From positions 1 to 64,000 of the forward strand of contig JAHJUE010000025.1 in the NCBI GenBank assembly GCA_018829205.1: DNA of 64,000 nt, in the 5' to 3' direction. The notes below the pieces were generated by a model. The model saw nothing but the letters and a program-made list of their open reading frames with translations. It was not told the origin of the DNA and made no database searches. The stretch comes from Bacteroidota bacterium (GTDB taxonomy: Bacteria; Bacteroidota; Ignavibacteria; Ignavibacteriales; Melioribacteraceae). Made by a program: the position numbers and the translations under genes. Of the stretch, positions 5,912 to 16,115 are shown piece by piece; within the stretch, counting starts at the first letter, position 1, and every line of letters begins with the position of its first letter.

Positions 5912-8611
5912 TTATTTTATCAAAATAGCTTTAATAATACTATTATATTTCCCAGTTGACAAACGAACAAAATATACGCCGCTTGTTAAATTAGAAGCAT
6001 TAAAATTAATTTGGTGCAGTCCTTTATTCATTTTACTATTTATCAATTCTTTAACTTTTTCTCCGAGTAAATTATAAACAGTTATATTCACTTCTGCATC
6101 TTCCGCCAAGTTATAGGAAAATACTGTATTACTGTTAAACGGATTTGGATAATTTTGAAATAATTTATATTCAGATAAACCTTCCGGATACTTGAATTCT
6201 AACAACGAAGTTTTATTCATATAAATATCATAACCTTTACCCGGTTCTTTCGAATCTTGCCATGTATATAATATTTCCCCCTTATCATAAAAGAAGAAAT
6301 GGTTATCAGCTTTTGTTTGTGTTTTTTCAATTAGTATAATCGGTTCCATAATTTTGCTTAACGAGAAATCAGTAACTTGTGCCAATAATTTGTTGTTATG
6401 ATTTATTACAAATAATAAATTGTTTGAATTATCTGAAATCATATTTCTAAAAAAAGGTACAGAGGTAGTCGTTGATAATGAATCAAATAATAATGAACCT
6501 TCATACATTTTTGAGGCGGCCGGATCAATACGGCTTATATTTATTACATAATCATTAAAATCAGTTTTATTCATCCAGCTTATTAAAAAATTATTTTCGC
6601 TGTCGGAAGCGGTTCTTAAATATGATGAATAAAAAGTTTCATTGTTCCTTATAATTGGAATATTTCTTGTTTCACCAATTATTTCACCTTCAGATGAAAC
6701 TAACTGTGCTTTAATTTCATTGTTAAAACTATTAACACTACTGTTATATGTATTCCAGAAATAGCATATCTGCCAATCATTGTTAACGGCAAAGGAACCT
6801 CCAATTGGAGAATCAGGTTTATTATAATCAAAAATGATATAATCTTTTACATCAGTTAATGCAAATCCATCTTCCCTAAATTTTCTTCCGAATACGCCTA
6901 TTTTATATCCCGATTGAATATTATTATAGAAGAATTTAATACCATCCCATATAATAAACATTGTATTTATAGAATTGAATTTTATATCTATCTGATTAAC
7001 TTCCCGGAAAATTTGATCAGTGATTTTTAAATTATCACCTATTAATTTTCCTTCTTGAGAAAGTTTCTGTATAAAAATATTATAGTTATAAATCCAAGCA
7101 ATTACATAATTTCCTTTATTATCAACTCTAATAGTAGGCTTAAGAGAACCGTAAAATTGATTGTTTTCGTTCATATAACTTATTTTAATATTGGGGCCTA
7201 TTGGGCTTCCATCTGCGCTATATGGTTGAGCATAAACCTGTGAGAAGCCGTCCCTTTTATCATTCCACGCAACAAGATAATTCTTTTTCTCATCAGCGAT
7301 TATTGCAGGGTCTGTTTCAAAAGAACTTTCACCATCATTCGTTGCTTTAATATTGCTTCCATACGGATTGTTGAATTTATCATATTTCTGAATAAATATA
7401 TCCTTCGTACCAAACCGCATATCCTCCCACACAAAAACATAATTGCCAGATGTATCAGAACTAACGCTCGGCCAATATGGATATGCAATTTTACTATCAA
7501 GTTTTATATAAAAATCATTACCGAGGGCGACTCCATTTGAATCAAATCTTCTTGCTGATAATAAACTACCGTTTCGCCAAGAAACTAAGAAATCATCGTC
7601 ATTTAATGAACAAACGCTAGAAAAATTCGAAGATCTATTGGAATCTCTCTCATTTACAAAAATATTGTTTCCGATTAATCCATCATCAATCGAATATCTT
7701 TGTGCGGTTATGTATGAATAATCCGCTCTGAACTCATATTTCCATGACTCCCAGGCAATTACGAAATTATTATTTTTGAGTTTTGAAATTGAAGGAAAAT
7801 AATTAAAGGTAGAATCAGATATTTTAGAAACTAAAATATTTTCCGAAATTTCTTTACCTTCATTATCATATGACTTGAGGAATATGTTTGAAGTATTATC
7901 CTTAGTATTTCTCCCCGACCATACAATAACAAATTGTCCGTTTTCCGATGAGGCAATTGGTCTACTGGTTGAACTGAAACTTGTGATAAAATATTCGTTG
8001 CTTATATTTATTTCTTCCGTTTTTGGTTTAAGGTCATTTGAAAAAATTTTTCCCCTTAAATATTCATCCAGCCAAACAACCATAAAATTGCCATTGGAAT
8101 CAGATGCTATAGATGGTGAATCACAATTATAATTCCATTGTGAGTAGTTATTAATAATTAGATTTGAGCCAATTCTTTGTCCTTTGGAATTAAATTTCTG
8201 CGCGTAAATTGATTTTCCATTTGAAGGCCATACAATAATAAAACTTCCGCTATCTAAAAATGCAGCAGTAGGTGCATAATTAAAAACTTCGTTCCCATCC
8301 TCATTTACTTTAATATTATCATCTATAACTTGTCCTTCAGATGTAAATCTTTGATAGTATACGTCTCTTCCACCATTCCTATAGTCGATCCAAGTTGTAA
8401 TAAAACTACCATCTCGATCAACACAAATGCTAGGTGCAGTTTGTTCAGCCCCGTATTTACCTGCGTTCTGGTTAACCTTTTTTTCTCCAAAAAAACTATT
8501 CGATGCGTACTCTTGTAAATAATTTTTCTTATCTGAATTTTTGATATTCTTAGATAATACGATATTAAACAGAACTAATATTAAGTAGATTAGATAAATG
8601 TAAGTTTTCAT
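5912..8611 (-). CDS. Large secreted repeat protein with type IX secretion sorting domain
   Basis: About 899 residues. The signal peptide is MKTYIYLIYLILVLFNIVLS. The body consists of ten or more repeats of about 50 residues with the recurring pattern D-x-x-G-x-F-x-V-x-W followed by Y/Q-x-Y/F-x-x-x-G, suggesting beta-propeller or beta-sandwich blades. The last 80 residues are a type IX secretion C-terminal sorting domain: the linker YPNPFN, then a beta domain containing VYNLLGEKV and SGVYFVRL. The protein should be exported across the outer membrane and released or anchored. The ATG at 8611 is preferred because it starts the signal peptide. An in-frame ATG 75 bases upstream would bury it. Its binding target or activity cannot be told, and no catalytic motif is evident. 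Confidence 0.85.
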   Translation of the reverse strand: MKTYIYLIYLILVLFNIVLSKNIKNSDKKNYLQEYASNSFFGEKKVNQNAGKYGAEQTAPSICVDRDGSFITTWIDYRNGGRDVYYQRFTSEGQVIDDNIKVNEDGNEVFNYAPTAAFLDSGSFIIVWPSNGKSIYAQKFNSKGQRIGSNLIINNYSQWNYNCDSPSIASDSNGNFMVVWLDEYLRGKIFSNDLKPKTEEINISNEYFITSFSSTSRPIASSENGQFVIVWSGRNTKDNTSNIFLKSYDNEGKEISENILVSKISDSTFNYFPSISKLKNNNFVIAWESWKYEFRADYSYITAQRYSIDDGLIGNNIFVNERDSNRSSNFSSVCSLNDDDFLVSWRNGSLLSARRFDSNGVALGNDFYIKLDSKIAYPYWPSVSSDTSGNYVFVWEDMRFGTKDIFIQKYDKFNNPYGSNIKATNDGESSFETDPAIIADEKKNYLVAWNDKRDGFSQVYAQPYSADGSPIGPNIKISYMNENNQFYGSLKPTIRVDNKGNYVIAWIYNYNIFIQKLSQEGKLIGDNLKITDQIFREVNQIDIKFNSINTMFIIWDGIKFFYNNIQSGYKIGVFGRKFREDGFALTDVKDYIIFDYNKPDSPIGGSFAVNNDWQICYFWNTYNSSVNSFNNEIKAQLVSSEGEIIGETRNIPIIRNNETFYSSYLRTASDSENNFLISWMNKTDFNDYVINISRIDPAASKMYEGSLLFDSLSTTTSVPFFRNMISDNSNNLLFVINHNNKLLAQVTDFSLSKIMEPIILIEKTQTKADNHFFFYDKGEILYTWQDSKEPGKGYDIYMNKTSLLEFKYPEGLSEYKLFQNYPNPFNSNTVFSYNLAEDAEVNITVYNLLGEKVKELINSKMNKGLHQINFNASNLTSGVYFVRLSTGKYNSIIKAILIK

Positions 8612-8879
8612 AATTTTAAGCCGTTTAATAATACGTATGTGTCTTAATCTTTTCCTGAAAATAGACAACACTTCAAAAAGATTCAACTAATTAAATCTTA
8701 CCTAATACTTTTGAAACAAGAAAATTTTTATTGCTCAATAATTTTAGTTGAGATGAATTTAAGGTAGGTTAAAATTATACTTCATAAATTTCATAATCAC
8801 ACAATAAAATTTACTTCAGTAAAACTATTTATAATTTGTTTTCGAAAGAAAATTGAATTAACAAATATTTTGGTTTAAG

Positions 8880-10157
8880 CTAGTGTCCGGCTCCAACTTG
8901 CGATAACTCCGCTTTCATTGCTTTACTGTCCTTTACTAAAAACCACAACACTGCAGATATTGCAAGAGTAGTTCCGCTTATTATAAAAATCAGATTTTTA
9001 TCAGCGGCGTTATTTATAAAGTACCCTAAAACAAGACTTACAAATAATTGAGGTAATACAACGGAAAGATTAAATATTCCCATAAAAAAACCCATTCGGC
9101 TTTTTGCAACTTTTTCAGACATAATAGCAAATGGCAATGAAACTATTGCGGCCCATCCGATTCCGGCAACACTCATTAATATATATAATGATGTTACAGT
9201 TTTACCGAAAAATACTATCCCGAAATATGCGGCAGACATTACCGCCACACACATAAGATGAGTTTTAACTCTTCCAATTTTTTCGGTTACAGGTTCTAAT
9301 ATTGTCGCGGGTAAAACCGCGCCTACAGCATTTAAAATTAAAAATGAAATTGCAATTATCTGCCCTGTCTCGTTATCATCTGCCGGACTTAAATACTGGG
9401 TTATGTATCCGATTATATAAACAAACATTGTCTGCACGCCAATCCAGGAAAAAGAATGCGCGAATAATACCTTCATAAATTGATTCCAGTCGGTTTTATC
9501 CCTGCCGGTTTCCTGGTCAATCTTGTTTTCTTCGGCAGTATTTAAAACTCTTTTTTCCTTTATAAATAACATCGGGATAATAGAAAAAACAAATACTAAT
9601 CCGACTCCAAAATAAATTAAAACAAAATTTCCGAAATACGCGCCTATAGCATAAGCTAAAACTCCGAACGTACCTGAAATTGTCTGCATCCAGGTATATC
9701 CCATTGTGCGTGTAGTTCCTTCAGGTGTGACATCGGCAATAATTGAACGTGTAGGATTAAAACTTATATTTATAGCTAGATCAAGCGTAAGAGCAACTAC
9801 GGTCGCAACAAATACTATACTGCCGATCCCGAAAAAACTGCTGATAGCACCAAGATTTGGCAAAGCTAATAACATTAATGCGGCAAGCGTGGCGCCGATA
9901 AAAATGAAAGGTCGCCGTCTTCCTCCCCAAAACCATACGTTATCACTAATTAAACCAACAATCGGCTGACCGATAATTCCTGCAAGCGGACCGGCAGCCC
10001 AAACAATTCCAATTTCATGAAGATCTAATCCGTACTGAGTTGTCATTATCCAGCTTAAAGCTGAGATCTGAATTGATAAAGCAAATCCCATTGCTGTGGC
10101 AGGCAGACTTAATACTGCATAAAATAGATTAGTGAGCTTTTTCTGCATTTCCAACAT
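8880..10157 (-). CDS. MFS transporter of the SLC45/sucrose-transporter type
   Basis: A 425-residue inner-membrane protein with about 12 transmembrane segments. The segment after helix 2 (GQPIVGLISDNVW) followed by GGRRRPF matches the loop motif typical of the glycoside-pentoside-hexuronide and SLC45 sucrose-type symporters. The likely role is proton- or cation-coupled uptake of a disaccharide such as sucrose, maltose or trehalose. No sugar-hydrolase gene is adjacent, so the substrate is open. It stands alone, with 210 bp before the next gene. The start may be codon 1 or the ATG at codon 4. Confidence 0.85.
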   Translation of the reverse strand: MLEMQKKLTNLFYAVLSLPATAMGFALSIQISALSWIMTTQYGLDLHEIGIVWAAGPLAGIIGQPIVGLISDNVWFWGGRRRPFIFIGATLAALMLLALPNLGAISSFFGIGSIVFVATVVALTLDLAINISFNPTRSIIADVTPEGTTRTMGYTWMQTISGTFGVLAYAIGAYFGNFVLIYFGVGLVFVFSIIPMLFIKEKRVLNTAEENKIDQETGRDKTDWNQFMKVLFAHSFSWIGVQTMFVYIIGYITQYLSPADDNETGQIIAISFLILNAVGAVLPATILEPVTEKIGRVKTHLMCVAVMSAAYFGIVFFGKTVTSLYILMSVAGIGWAAIVSLPFAIMSEKVAKSRMGFFMGIFNLSVVLPQLFVSLVLGYFINNAADKNLIFIISGTTLAISAVLWFLVKDSKAMKAELSQVGAGH

Positions 10158-10367
10158 AATTTACCCGCAGGTTATTGATGTCTAATAGGTTTGATCTTAT
10201 TTCAAAAACGACGCAAAATAGATAATCTTTGAGTATAATTAAAGAATAATATAATGACTTTTTAAAAACAGTCTGTTTATGTAGGTATAGATTATAATGT
10301 AGCTTTAATGTAACGATTTACATTTTGAATGGGTTTTACGGCTATTTACGAAGCTATATTATTTATA

Positions 10368-11138
10368 TCATTTACTTCTTTTCTGAAGTATCGTCTCACA
10401 GCCGAATGCCAGAAATTCCCTTATTACGGGAATATTAAAGAATGGTATCGTCGGAAGCCCAAACCGGAATTTATATATCGGCCTGAATAAGTATAACATT
10501 TTTTTTACAGGTATAAAATTATTTTTACGGGACAGTTTTTCAAAAAGACTAATTGTAATGCCAGTTCCGTAATTATGTTTTATATGTTCAACAAAATTAG
10601 AATGCTCATTAAATATCTTAACTAAAATACCTGTTATAAATGCCGGAAGTAAATGAATATACGGTGTAAATTTTAAAAATGTTCTTCCAACCTGCTGATG
10701 CCCCGCAAATCCGCTGAACTTTGGAGGAAAACTCATAAACATAAATCCCCCTTCTTTAGTCAGCTTGCTTAAATTTTCAAATGCTTTTTCTTTATCCGGC
10801 ACATGCTCAATAACTTCACGCATAATTACAAGGTCAAATTGTTCATTTATTTTTTCAACTAATGAATCGTCGGTTATGTCTCCAATAATTATCTGAAGTC
10901 CCGGATTTTCTTCAAGCGCCATTTTAGCGCGCGAATTATCAAGCTCTATTCCAAGTGTTTCAATACCTAAATCTTTTAGTACACGAAGAAATCCAGCTTC
11001 TGCACAACCGACTTCAAGTACCTTCAATCCCGGTTTAATTACCGGAAGATTTTCAAAACCTGGAATATTGTTCTTAAAAAATGGGAGTAAATATGAATTT
11101 GTATATTCTATCTGTTCGTAATATTGTTTTTTGGCCAT
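10368..11138 (-). CDS. Class I SAM-dependent methyltransferase
   Basis: 256 residues. The SAM-binding motif I is VLEVGCAEAGFLRVL (about 45-59), followed by the acidic end of strand 2 (GIELDN) and motif IV LVIMREVIEHVPD, typical of the Methyltransf_11/UbiE-like group. The C-terminal third is hydrophobic and may contact membrane or lipid. Substrates in this broad group include quinones, lipids and cell-surface glycans. The gene is divergent from smpB with 238 bp between them, so no operon partner helps to choose. Confidence 0.85.
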   Translation of the reverse strand: MAKKQYYEQIEYTNSYLLPFFKNNIPGFENLPVIKPGLKVLEVGCAEAGFLRVLKDLGIETLGIELDNSRAKMALEENPGLQIIIGDITDDSLVEKINEQFDLVIMREVIEHVPDKEKAFENLSKLTKEGGFMFMSFPPKFSGFAGHQQVGRTFLKFTPYIHLLPAFITGILVKIFNEHSNFVEHIKHNYGTGITISLFEKLSRKNNFIPVKKMLYLFRPIYKFRFGLPTIPFFNIPVIREFLAFGCETILQKRSK

Positions 11139-11376
11139 GTGTAAATTCTAAATTATAAAAAATGCTTGGCAATGTTAATAAAGATGTCTGTTAAATCAAA
11201 ATTAAATATAAATCTTTGTTCCAGTTATTTATCATGTTTTTTCAATAAAACTTAATAAAAATGAAATAATTCATAGAATTTAAGCATAAAATAAATATTT
11301 GCTTAAAATTCATTTTATTCATTTATTGCATTTGGTTTGGCGATAAAATAAATTCGTTATTCAATTTTTTAAAATT

Positions 11377-11832
11377 ATGCCCGAATTAGAAGAAAAAAAT
11401 ATTACCGTAAACCGGAAAGCAAGACATGATTACTTTATCGTATCTACATACGAAGCAGGTATTGTTCTTGTCGGAACTGAAGTTAAATCCTTAAGACAGC
11501 ATAAGGCTAACTTATTGGATAGTTACGCAAAAATTATTGACGGTGAAATTTGGCTGATTGGAGCGCATATAAATCCGTATGATCAAGGTAATATTTATAA
11601 TCATGATCCGCTGAGAAAAAGAAAATTATTATTAAACAAGAATGAAATCAGAAAATTAACTAAATTAGCATCTGAAAAAGGAAATACATTGGTAGCGTTA
11701 AGATTATACTTTAAAGGAGGTAAAATTAAAGTAGAACTAGGCGTTGCAAAAGGGAAAAAATCTTACGATAAGCGTGAAGATATTGCTAAAAAAGATGCAA
11801 TACGCAGTATGGAAAGAAAAGTAAAATTATAA
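11377..11832 (+). CDS. smpB: SsrA-binding protein SmpB
   Basis: 151 residues, the normal length. SmpB binds tmRNA and brings it to stalled ribosomes for trans-translation. Visible family features are NRKARHDYFI at the N-terminus, GIVLVGTEVKSLRQHKANL, the GEIWLIGAHINPY segment, and the basic C-terminal tail beginning KGKKSYDKREDIAKKDA, which inserts into the decoding centre. No ssrA gene was recognised in this window. tyrS follows 148 bp later on the same strand after a tandem repeat. Confidence 0.96.
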   Translation: MPELEEKNITVNRKARHDYFIVSTYEAGIVLVGTEVKSLRQHKANLLDSYAKIIDGEIWLIGAHINPYDQGNIYNHDPLRKRKLLLNKNEIRKLTKLASEKGNTLVALRLYFKGGKIKVELGVAKGKKSYDKREDIAKKDAIRSMERKVKL

Positions 11833-11902
11833 TAGATTTGTAATTTAGATTAAAGATTTTCAATAAAATATCAGTAAGTACACAAAAAGTAATTATTTTA
11901 CC

Positions 11903-11965
11903 AACTTTAAGAACTTTAAGAACTTTAAGAACTTTAAGAACTTTACAAACTTTAAGAACTGTAAC
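11903..11965 (+). repeat. 9-bp tandem repeat in the tyrS leader
   Basis: Seven contiguous copies of AACTTTAAG-type units: four exact (11903-11938), then AACTTTACA, one exact, and a final degenerate AACTGTAAC. The array ends 15 bases before the tyrS TTG start and just before its AGGA ribosome-binding site. Copy number could vary by slippage and alter the leader. No coding frame uses it. Confidence 0.85.
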
Positions 11966-11980
11966 TAAAAAGGAAAACTA

Positions 11981-13213
11981 TTGGAAGAAAAAACATCGTT
12001 TGCCTCCGTAAATGAACAAATGGATTTGATTAAAAGAGGCGCTGTAGAAATAATTCCCGAAGAAGAATTAGTAAAGAAATTAACGAAATCGAAAGAATCC
12101 GGAAAACCGCTAAATATAAAATTAGGATGCGATCCCACAAGACCCGACCTTCATTTAGGACATTCCGTTGTACTTAGAAAATTAGCACAGTTTCAGCAGC
12201 TTGGTCACCAGGTAATTTTGATTATAGGTGATTTTACAGGAATGATCGGTGACCCGTCAGGAAGAAACGCTACTCGTCCTCCCCTTTCTCTTGAAGAAGC
12301 CAGGTTTAATGCCGATTCATATATCGAACAAGCGGCTAAAATTCTCGACGCAAAAAAAACAAAAATTGTTTTTAACAGTGAGTGGCTGGGTAAAATGTCG
12401 TTTGAAGATGTAATAAAACTATCCTCGAAATATACAGTTGCCCGTATGCTTGAACGTGATGACTTTACCAAAAGATTTAAAGGCGGTATTCCCATAAGCA
12501 TGCACGAAATTTTATATCCGCTCGCTCAAGCAATGGATTCAGTTGCAATCGAAAGCGATGTTGAACTCGGCGGTACTGATCAGAAATTTAATCTGCTTGT
12601 CGGACGCGATATTCAGAGAGAACACGGTGTAGAACCTCAGGTAATATTAACAATGCCCCTGCTGGTTGGAACCGACGGCGTTGAGAAAATGAGCAAGTCA
12701 TACGATAATTATATTGGTATTAACGAATCGCCAAAAGATATTTACGGAAAATCTTTATCAATCCCTGATGAATTGATTTATACTTATTATGAACTTGCTA
12801 CTGATGTATCAAGTGTCGAACTACAGAAAGTAAAAGAATTTTTAGCCGATAAAGAAAATAATCCTCGCGATATTAAAAGAGCGCTGGCCAGAAAATTAGT
12901 GGAAATGTATCATAACGCAGATGCCGCCGTAAACGCCGAAGCCGAATTCGATGAAATATTTATTAATAAAGGAATTCCGGATGATATACCTGAATTTCAA
13001 ATTAATACTTCCGTGAAAGAAATTAATATTATCGATTTGATTGTTGATGTGAAATTTGCGCCATCTAAAGGCGAAGCAAGAAGATTAATTCAGCAGGGCG
13101 GAGTTTCTATTGACGGAGAAAAAATTTCAGATTTTTCTACTAATATAAAAATCGATTCGCATAAAATATTAAAAGTCGGGAAAAGAAAATTTATTAAACT
13201 AATCTGCAATTAA
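11981..13213 (+). CDS. tyrS: Tyrosyl-tRNA synthetase
   Basis: 410 residues; charges tRNA-Tyr. It is a class I synthetase: the HIGH-type motif is in [12 protein letters not shown], the KMSKS motif is exact (EKMSKSYDN), and a C-terminal S4 RNA-binding domain runs from about 345 ([16 protein letters not shown]). Overall it matches the TyrRS class with the shorter catalytic domain and C-terminal S4. The start is TTG with AGGA 6 bases upstream; no ATG precedes the conserved N-terminus. The 9-bp tandem repeat lies immediately upstream of the ribosome-binding site. The arginine decarboxylase gene follows after 14 bp and is probably cotranscribed. Confidence 0.97.
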   Translation: MEEKTSFASVNEQMDLIKRGAVEIIPEEELVKKLTKSKESGKPLNIKLGCDPTRPDLHLGHSVVLRKLAQFQQLGHQVILIIGDFTGMIGDPSGRNATRPPLSLEEARFNADSYIEQAAKILDAKKTKIVFNSEWLGKMSFEDVIKLSSKYTVARMLERDDFTKRFKGGIPISMHEILYPLAQAMDSVAIESDVELGGTDQKFNLLVGRDIQREHGVEPQVILTMPLLVGTDGVEKMSKSYDNYIGINESPKDIYGKSLSIPDELIYTYYELATDVSSVELQKVKEFLADKENNPRDIKRALARKLVEMYHNADAAVNAEAEFDEIFINKGIPDDIPEFQINTSVKEINIIDLIVDVKFAPSKGEARRLIQQGGVSIDGEKISDFSTNIKIDSHKILKVGKRKFIKLICN

Positions 13214-13227
13214 GCGGGAGAATAAAA

Positions 13228-13773
13228 ATGTATGTACCTAGAAGAATATTTTTTACCAAAGGGGTAGGTATCCACAAAGAATACTTAGCGTCTTTCGAAA
13301 GCGCATTAAGAAGCGCTCAAATTGAAAAATTCAATTTAGTAACTGTCAGCAGTATTTATCCGACAGGCTGTAAAAGAGTAACTATTGAAAAAGGACTGGC
13401 GGAATTATCTCCGGGACAAATAGTTCATTGCGTAATGGCGCGTAACGCTACTAATGAACCTAACCGTTTAATTGCTTCATCAATTGGAGTTGCATTACCG
13501 GCCGACAAAAACACCTACGGTTATTTATCAGAACATCACCCATACGGCGAAACAGCAAACACAGCGGGCGATTACGCAGAAGACTTAGCTGCATCTATGC
13601 TGGCTACTACATTGGGCGTTGATTTTGATCCTGATAAAGCATGGAATGAAAAAGAACAGGTTTTTAAAATGTCCGGTAAAATTGTTAATACATTTAATAA
13701 TACGCAATCTGCGAAAGGAAATAAAGACGGTCTTTGGACTACAGTAATTTCAGTGGCTGTTTTATTGGCATAA
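13228..13773 (+). CDS. pdaD: Pyruvoyl-dependent arginine decarboxylase
   Basis: 181 residues. It converts arginine to agmatine, the first step of polyamine synthesis by the agmatine route. The family's self-cleavage site is present as VSSIYPTG: cleavage between S41 and S42 would generate an N-terminal pyruvoyl group on the larger subunit. GCK, the acidic stretch [14 protein letters not shown] and the length also match archaeal, Chlamydia and Bacteroidota/Chlorobi-group enzymes. A GGGAG ribosome-binding site precedes the ATG. The gene lies between tyrS (14 bp) and the TerC-family gene (4 bp), which looks like an operon, but neither partner is a polyamine gene. Confidence 0.93.
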   Translation: MYVPRRIFFTKGVGIHKEYLASFESALRSAQIEKFNLVTVSSIYPTGCKRVTIEKGLAELSPGQIVHCVMARNATNEPNRLIASSIGVALPADKNTYGYLSEHHPYGETANTAGDYAEDLAASMLATTLGVDFDPDKAWNEKEQVFKMSGKIVNTFNNTQSAKGNKDGLWTTVISVAVLLA

Positions 13774-13777
13774 ATTT

Positions 13778-14716
13778 ATGTTTAATGATCTACCTTTGTT
13801 GATAGTTTTTGTTTGTGTTATCAGCCTGCTTCTGTTTATAGACTTAAGGATGATAGGCCATAAACAAAAAAAAATGGGTTTAAAAGAAAGTCTTGTTTGG
13901 AGCGGTATCTGGATAGGTACCGCTTTAATTTTTATGGTGCTGATTTATTTCTTTGAAGATAACGGGAAACTTAAAGCAATAGATTTTATTTCAGCATACT
14001 TGATTGAAAAATCCCTTTCAGTAGATAATCTTTTTGTATTTCTTATGATTTTTGATGTCCTATCAATTGCCGAGGAAAAACAGCATTATATTCTTTCATG
14101 GGGAATTTTAAGCGCTATTGTACTTAGATTGTTATTTATTTTTGCCGGTGTCGCTCTCGTAAATTTATTCCATCCAATATTATATTTTTTCGGAATTATA
14201 CTTTTCTTCGCGGCTTATAAAATGGCTTTTGGGAATGAGAAAAAAATTGATCTTGAAAATAATTTTCTAATAAAATTTATTTCTAAAAAATATAAAGTAT
14301 TATCCGATTATGAAGAAAATAAATTCTTTGTTAGGAAAAACGGTCAGCTTTTTATTACTACTTCACTGCTTGCTTTAATTCTTATCGAATCCGCCGATAT
14401 AGTTTTTGCGGTTGATTCCATTCCTGCCGTTTTCGCAATTACTTTAGATCCGTTTATAGTCGTAACTTCAAATTTATTCGCGATTCTCGGACTTCGTGCT
14501 TTATACTTTGCCTTGGCGGGAATTGTCGTATTATTTAAATACTTAAAATTCGGTGTCGCTGTAATACTTGCGTATGTTGGCTTTAAACTTATCGCTATCG
14601 ATTTTATCCATATCTCTAATTTTGTTTCATTATTTATAATAATCTCTGTTCTTGCTTTATCAATTATTGCGTCAATCATTTCAAAGAAAAAAGAAGAAAG
14701 TATTATTTCTCAGTAA
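13778..14716 (+). CDS. TerC-family integral membrane protein
   Basis: 312 residues with about nine transmembrane helices. The family signatures are EKSLSVDNLFVFLMIF (about 73-88) and ESADIVFAVDSIPAVFAIT, whose acidic residues in membrane helices are thought to handle metal ions. Characterised relatives (Alx, MeeY/MeeF, YceF) export manganese, and some assist metalation of secreted proteins; the original TerC is linked to tellurite resistance. A manganese-export role is inferred from the family. Its 3' end overlaps the end of the converging symporter gene by 14 bp, with no room for a separate terminator. Confidence 0.92.
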   Translation: MFNDLPLLIVFVCVISLLLFIDLRMIGHKQKKMGLKESLVWSGIWIGTALIFMVLIYFFEDNGKLKAIDFISAYLIEKSLSVDNLFVFLMIFDVLSIAEEKQHYILSWGILSAIVLRLLFIFAGVALVNLFHPILYFFGIILFFAAYKMAFGNEKKIDLENNFLIKFISKKYKVLSDYEENKFFVRKNGQLFITTSLLALILIESADIVFAVDSIPAVFAITLDPFIVVTSNLFAILGLRALYFALAGIVVLFKYLKFGVAVILAYVGFKLIAIDFIHISNFVSLFIIISVLALSIIASIISKKKEESIISQ

Positions 14717-16115
14717 TAATAGATTTTATTAAATTTTTTCTGAACAAATATTTCAGATGCAAAATAAGCGCTGCAGCAAGACCTATAATCATAGGCTCAA
14801 TCTCGCTTAAAATATTCGTGCTTTCAAAATTGGGACGTATTAAAATCCAAATTAAACTTGCCGCTACTGAAACAATAATTTCATAAAATGCTGTTTTTCC
14901 GGATACCCTGAATTTTTCAAAATAGGCTCCGATTATTAATAAAATTATTCCCGGAATACAAATACTCCCTATTGTATACCAAATATCAATTACAGATGTG
15001 AACAATAACCCCAGTATAACTGCAATAGCAGAAGATATTATTATTCCTGATTGAACATATTTTTTTAGATTTGTATTCTCTGTTTCTCTTTTAAGTTTAA
15101 ATACAAAATCCCGTCCGAAAGTAGTAGCGCTTAAAAATAAAAAACTGTTAAGTGTTGAAAGAATGGTTGCGAATAGCGCCGCGTAAAATACTCCTTTAAA
15201 TCCGCTTCCCAAAATTTTTTCGGCGTAAATTGGGAATGCTAATACAGGATTAACTAAATCTGGGATTACCGCTTTGGCAAATAATCCGGTTACGTTTGTT
15301 AAAAAATCAAAAATTAACCAGAGAAAGACAGAAATAATTATACCAAACTTTGCTGTTCTTCCGTCTTTTGCCGCGTAACACCTTTGATGAAAACCGGGGT
15401 CCGTAAATGTCCAAAGCGCAATTAAAAACCATACTGTTACATAAACAACAGAAGCGCCTCCTGTAAACTGCAAATGCGTTTCAGGGAGATTATTCACTAG
15501 GAATTCAGTTCCTCCGAAATCACTTACGGAAAATATCATTATAATTATAAAACCGGCGAACATTACAAAAAATTGAAATGCGTCGGTCAATAAATCAGAT
15601 CTATATCCTCCTACTAATAAATATGAAGCTGATAATAATATGCCGGCAAGCAATCCCCAAAAAATATCAATTTCAAAAATAAGCGATAATAAATTTCCGG
15701 CCATTAATAAATAAGGCGCAGGAGAAACTAGAATAAATATTATTACCGCGCTCAATATCCCTACCTTTCTGCCGTATATTTCGTCAAGTTTATCGGGTAT
15801 AGTAAATAAGGATGAGTTTCTGATTTTAGATGCGAAAAAAAAAGCAAACAATATTGCGAAAAAATAATACGGAAGCCCTTGTGTAACCCAGCTTAATATA
15901 CCGTAACGGTAAGTAAACTCCCCAACACCGAGAATTCCCCCGTACCATGTAGAAACATTTGTAAGAATAAAAAGAAGTAGTCCGACCTTTCTTCCGGAAA
16001 GCAGATAACCATCGGCAGTATTTGATTCTTTTCCGCCGGATAAAAAACCGATTAAAAGAAGAATGCCGAAAAATGAAAATATTATTATTAAATCAAGACT
16101 GCTGAAAGAAACCAT
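14703..16115 (-). CDS. Sodium:solute symporter family protein, candidate thiamine transporter
   Basis: 470 residues with about 13 transmembrane helices, in the SSS family (LeuT-type fold). The N-terminus after helix 1 reads DGYLLSGRKVG, and a TxxSTWYGGILG-type helix 2 follows, both family-typical. It is the last gene of the TPP-riboswitch transcription unit and overlaps the thiamine pyrophosphokinase gene by 23 bp, indicating translational coupling. That context makes thiamine or a precursor the most likely substrate; a riboswitch-controlled SSS member has been proposed as a thiamine transporter elsewhere. Family assignment is firm and substrate is inference. Confidence 0.85.
   Translation of the reverse strand: MVSFSSLDLIIIFSFFGILLLIGFLSGGKESNTADGYLLSGRKVGLLLFILTNVSTWYGGILGVGEFTYRYGILSWVTQGLPYYFFAILFAFFFASKIRNSSLFTIPDKLDEIYGRKVGILSAVIIFILVSPAPYLLMAGNLLSLIFEIDIFWGLLAGILLSASYLLVGGYRSDLLTDAFQFFVMFAGFIIIMIFSVSDFGGTEFLVNNLPETHLQFTGGASVVYVTVWFLIALWTFTDPGFHQRCYAAKDGRTAKFGIIISVFLWLIFDFLTNVTGLFAKAVIPDLVNPVLAFPIYAEKILGSGFKGVFYAALFATILSTLNSFLFLSATTFGRDFVFKLKRETENTNLKKYVQSGIIISSAIAVILGLLFTSVIDIWYTIGSICIPGIILLIIGAYFEKFRVSGKTAFYEIIVSVAASLIWILIRPNFESTNILSEIEPMIIGLAAALILHLKYLFRKNLIKSIITEK

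Noticed and set aside
11903-11965. The 9-bp array read as a CRISPR or protein-binding iteron array
   Set aside because: The units are contiguous with no spacers and no cas or replication genes are near, so it is a simple tandem repeat.
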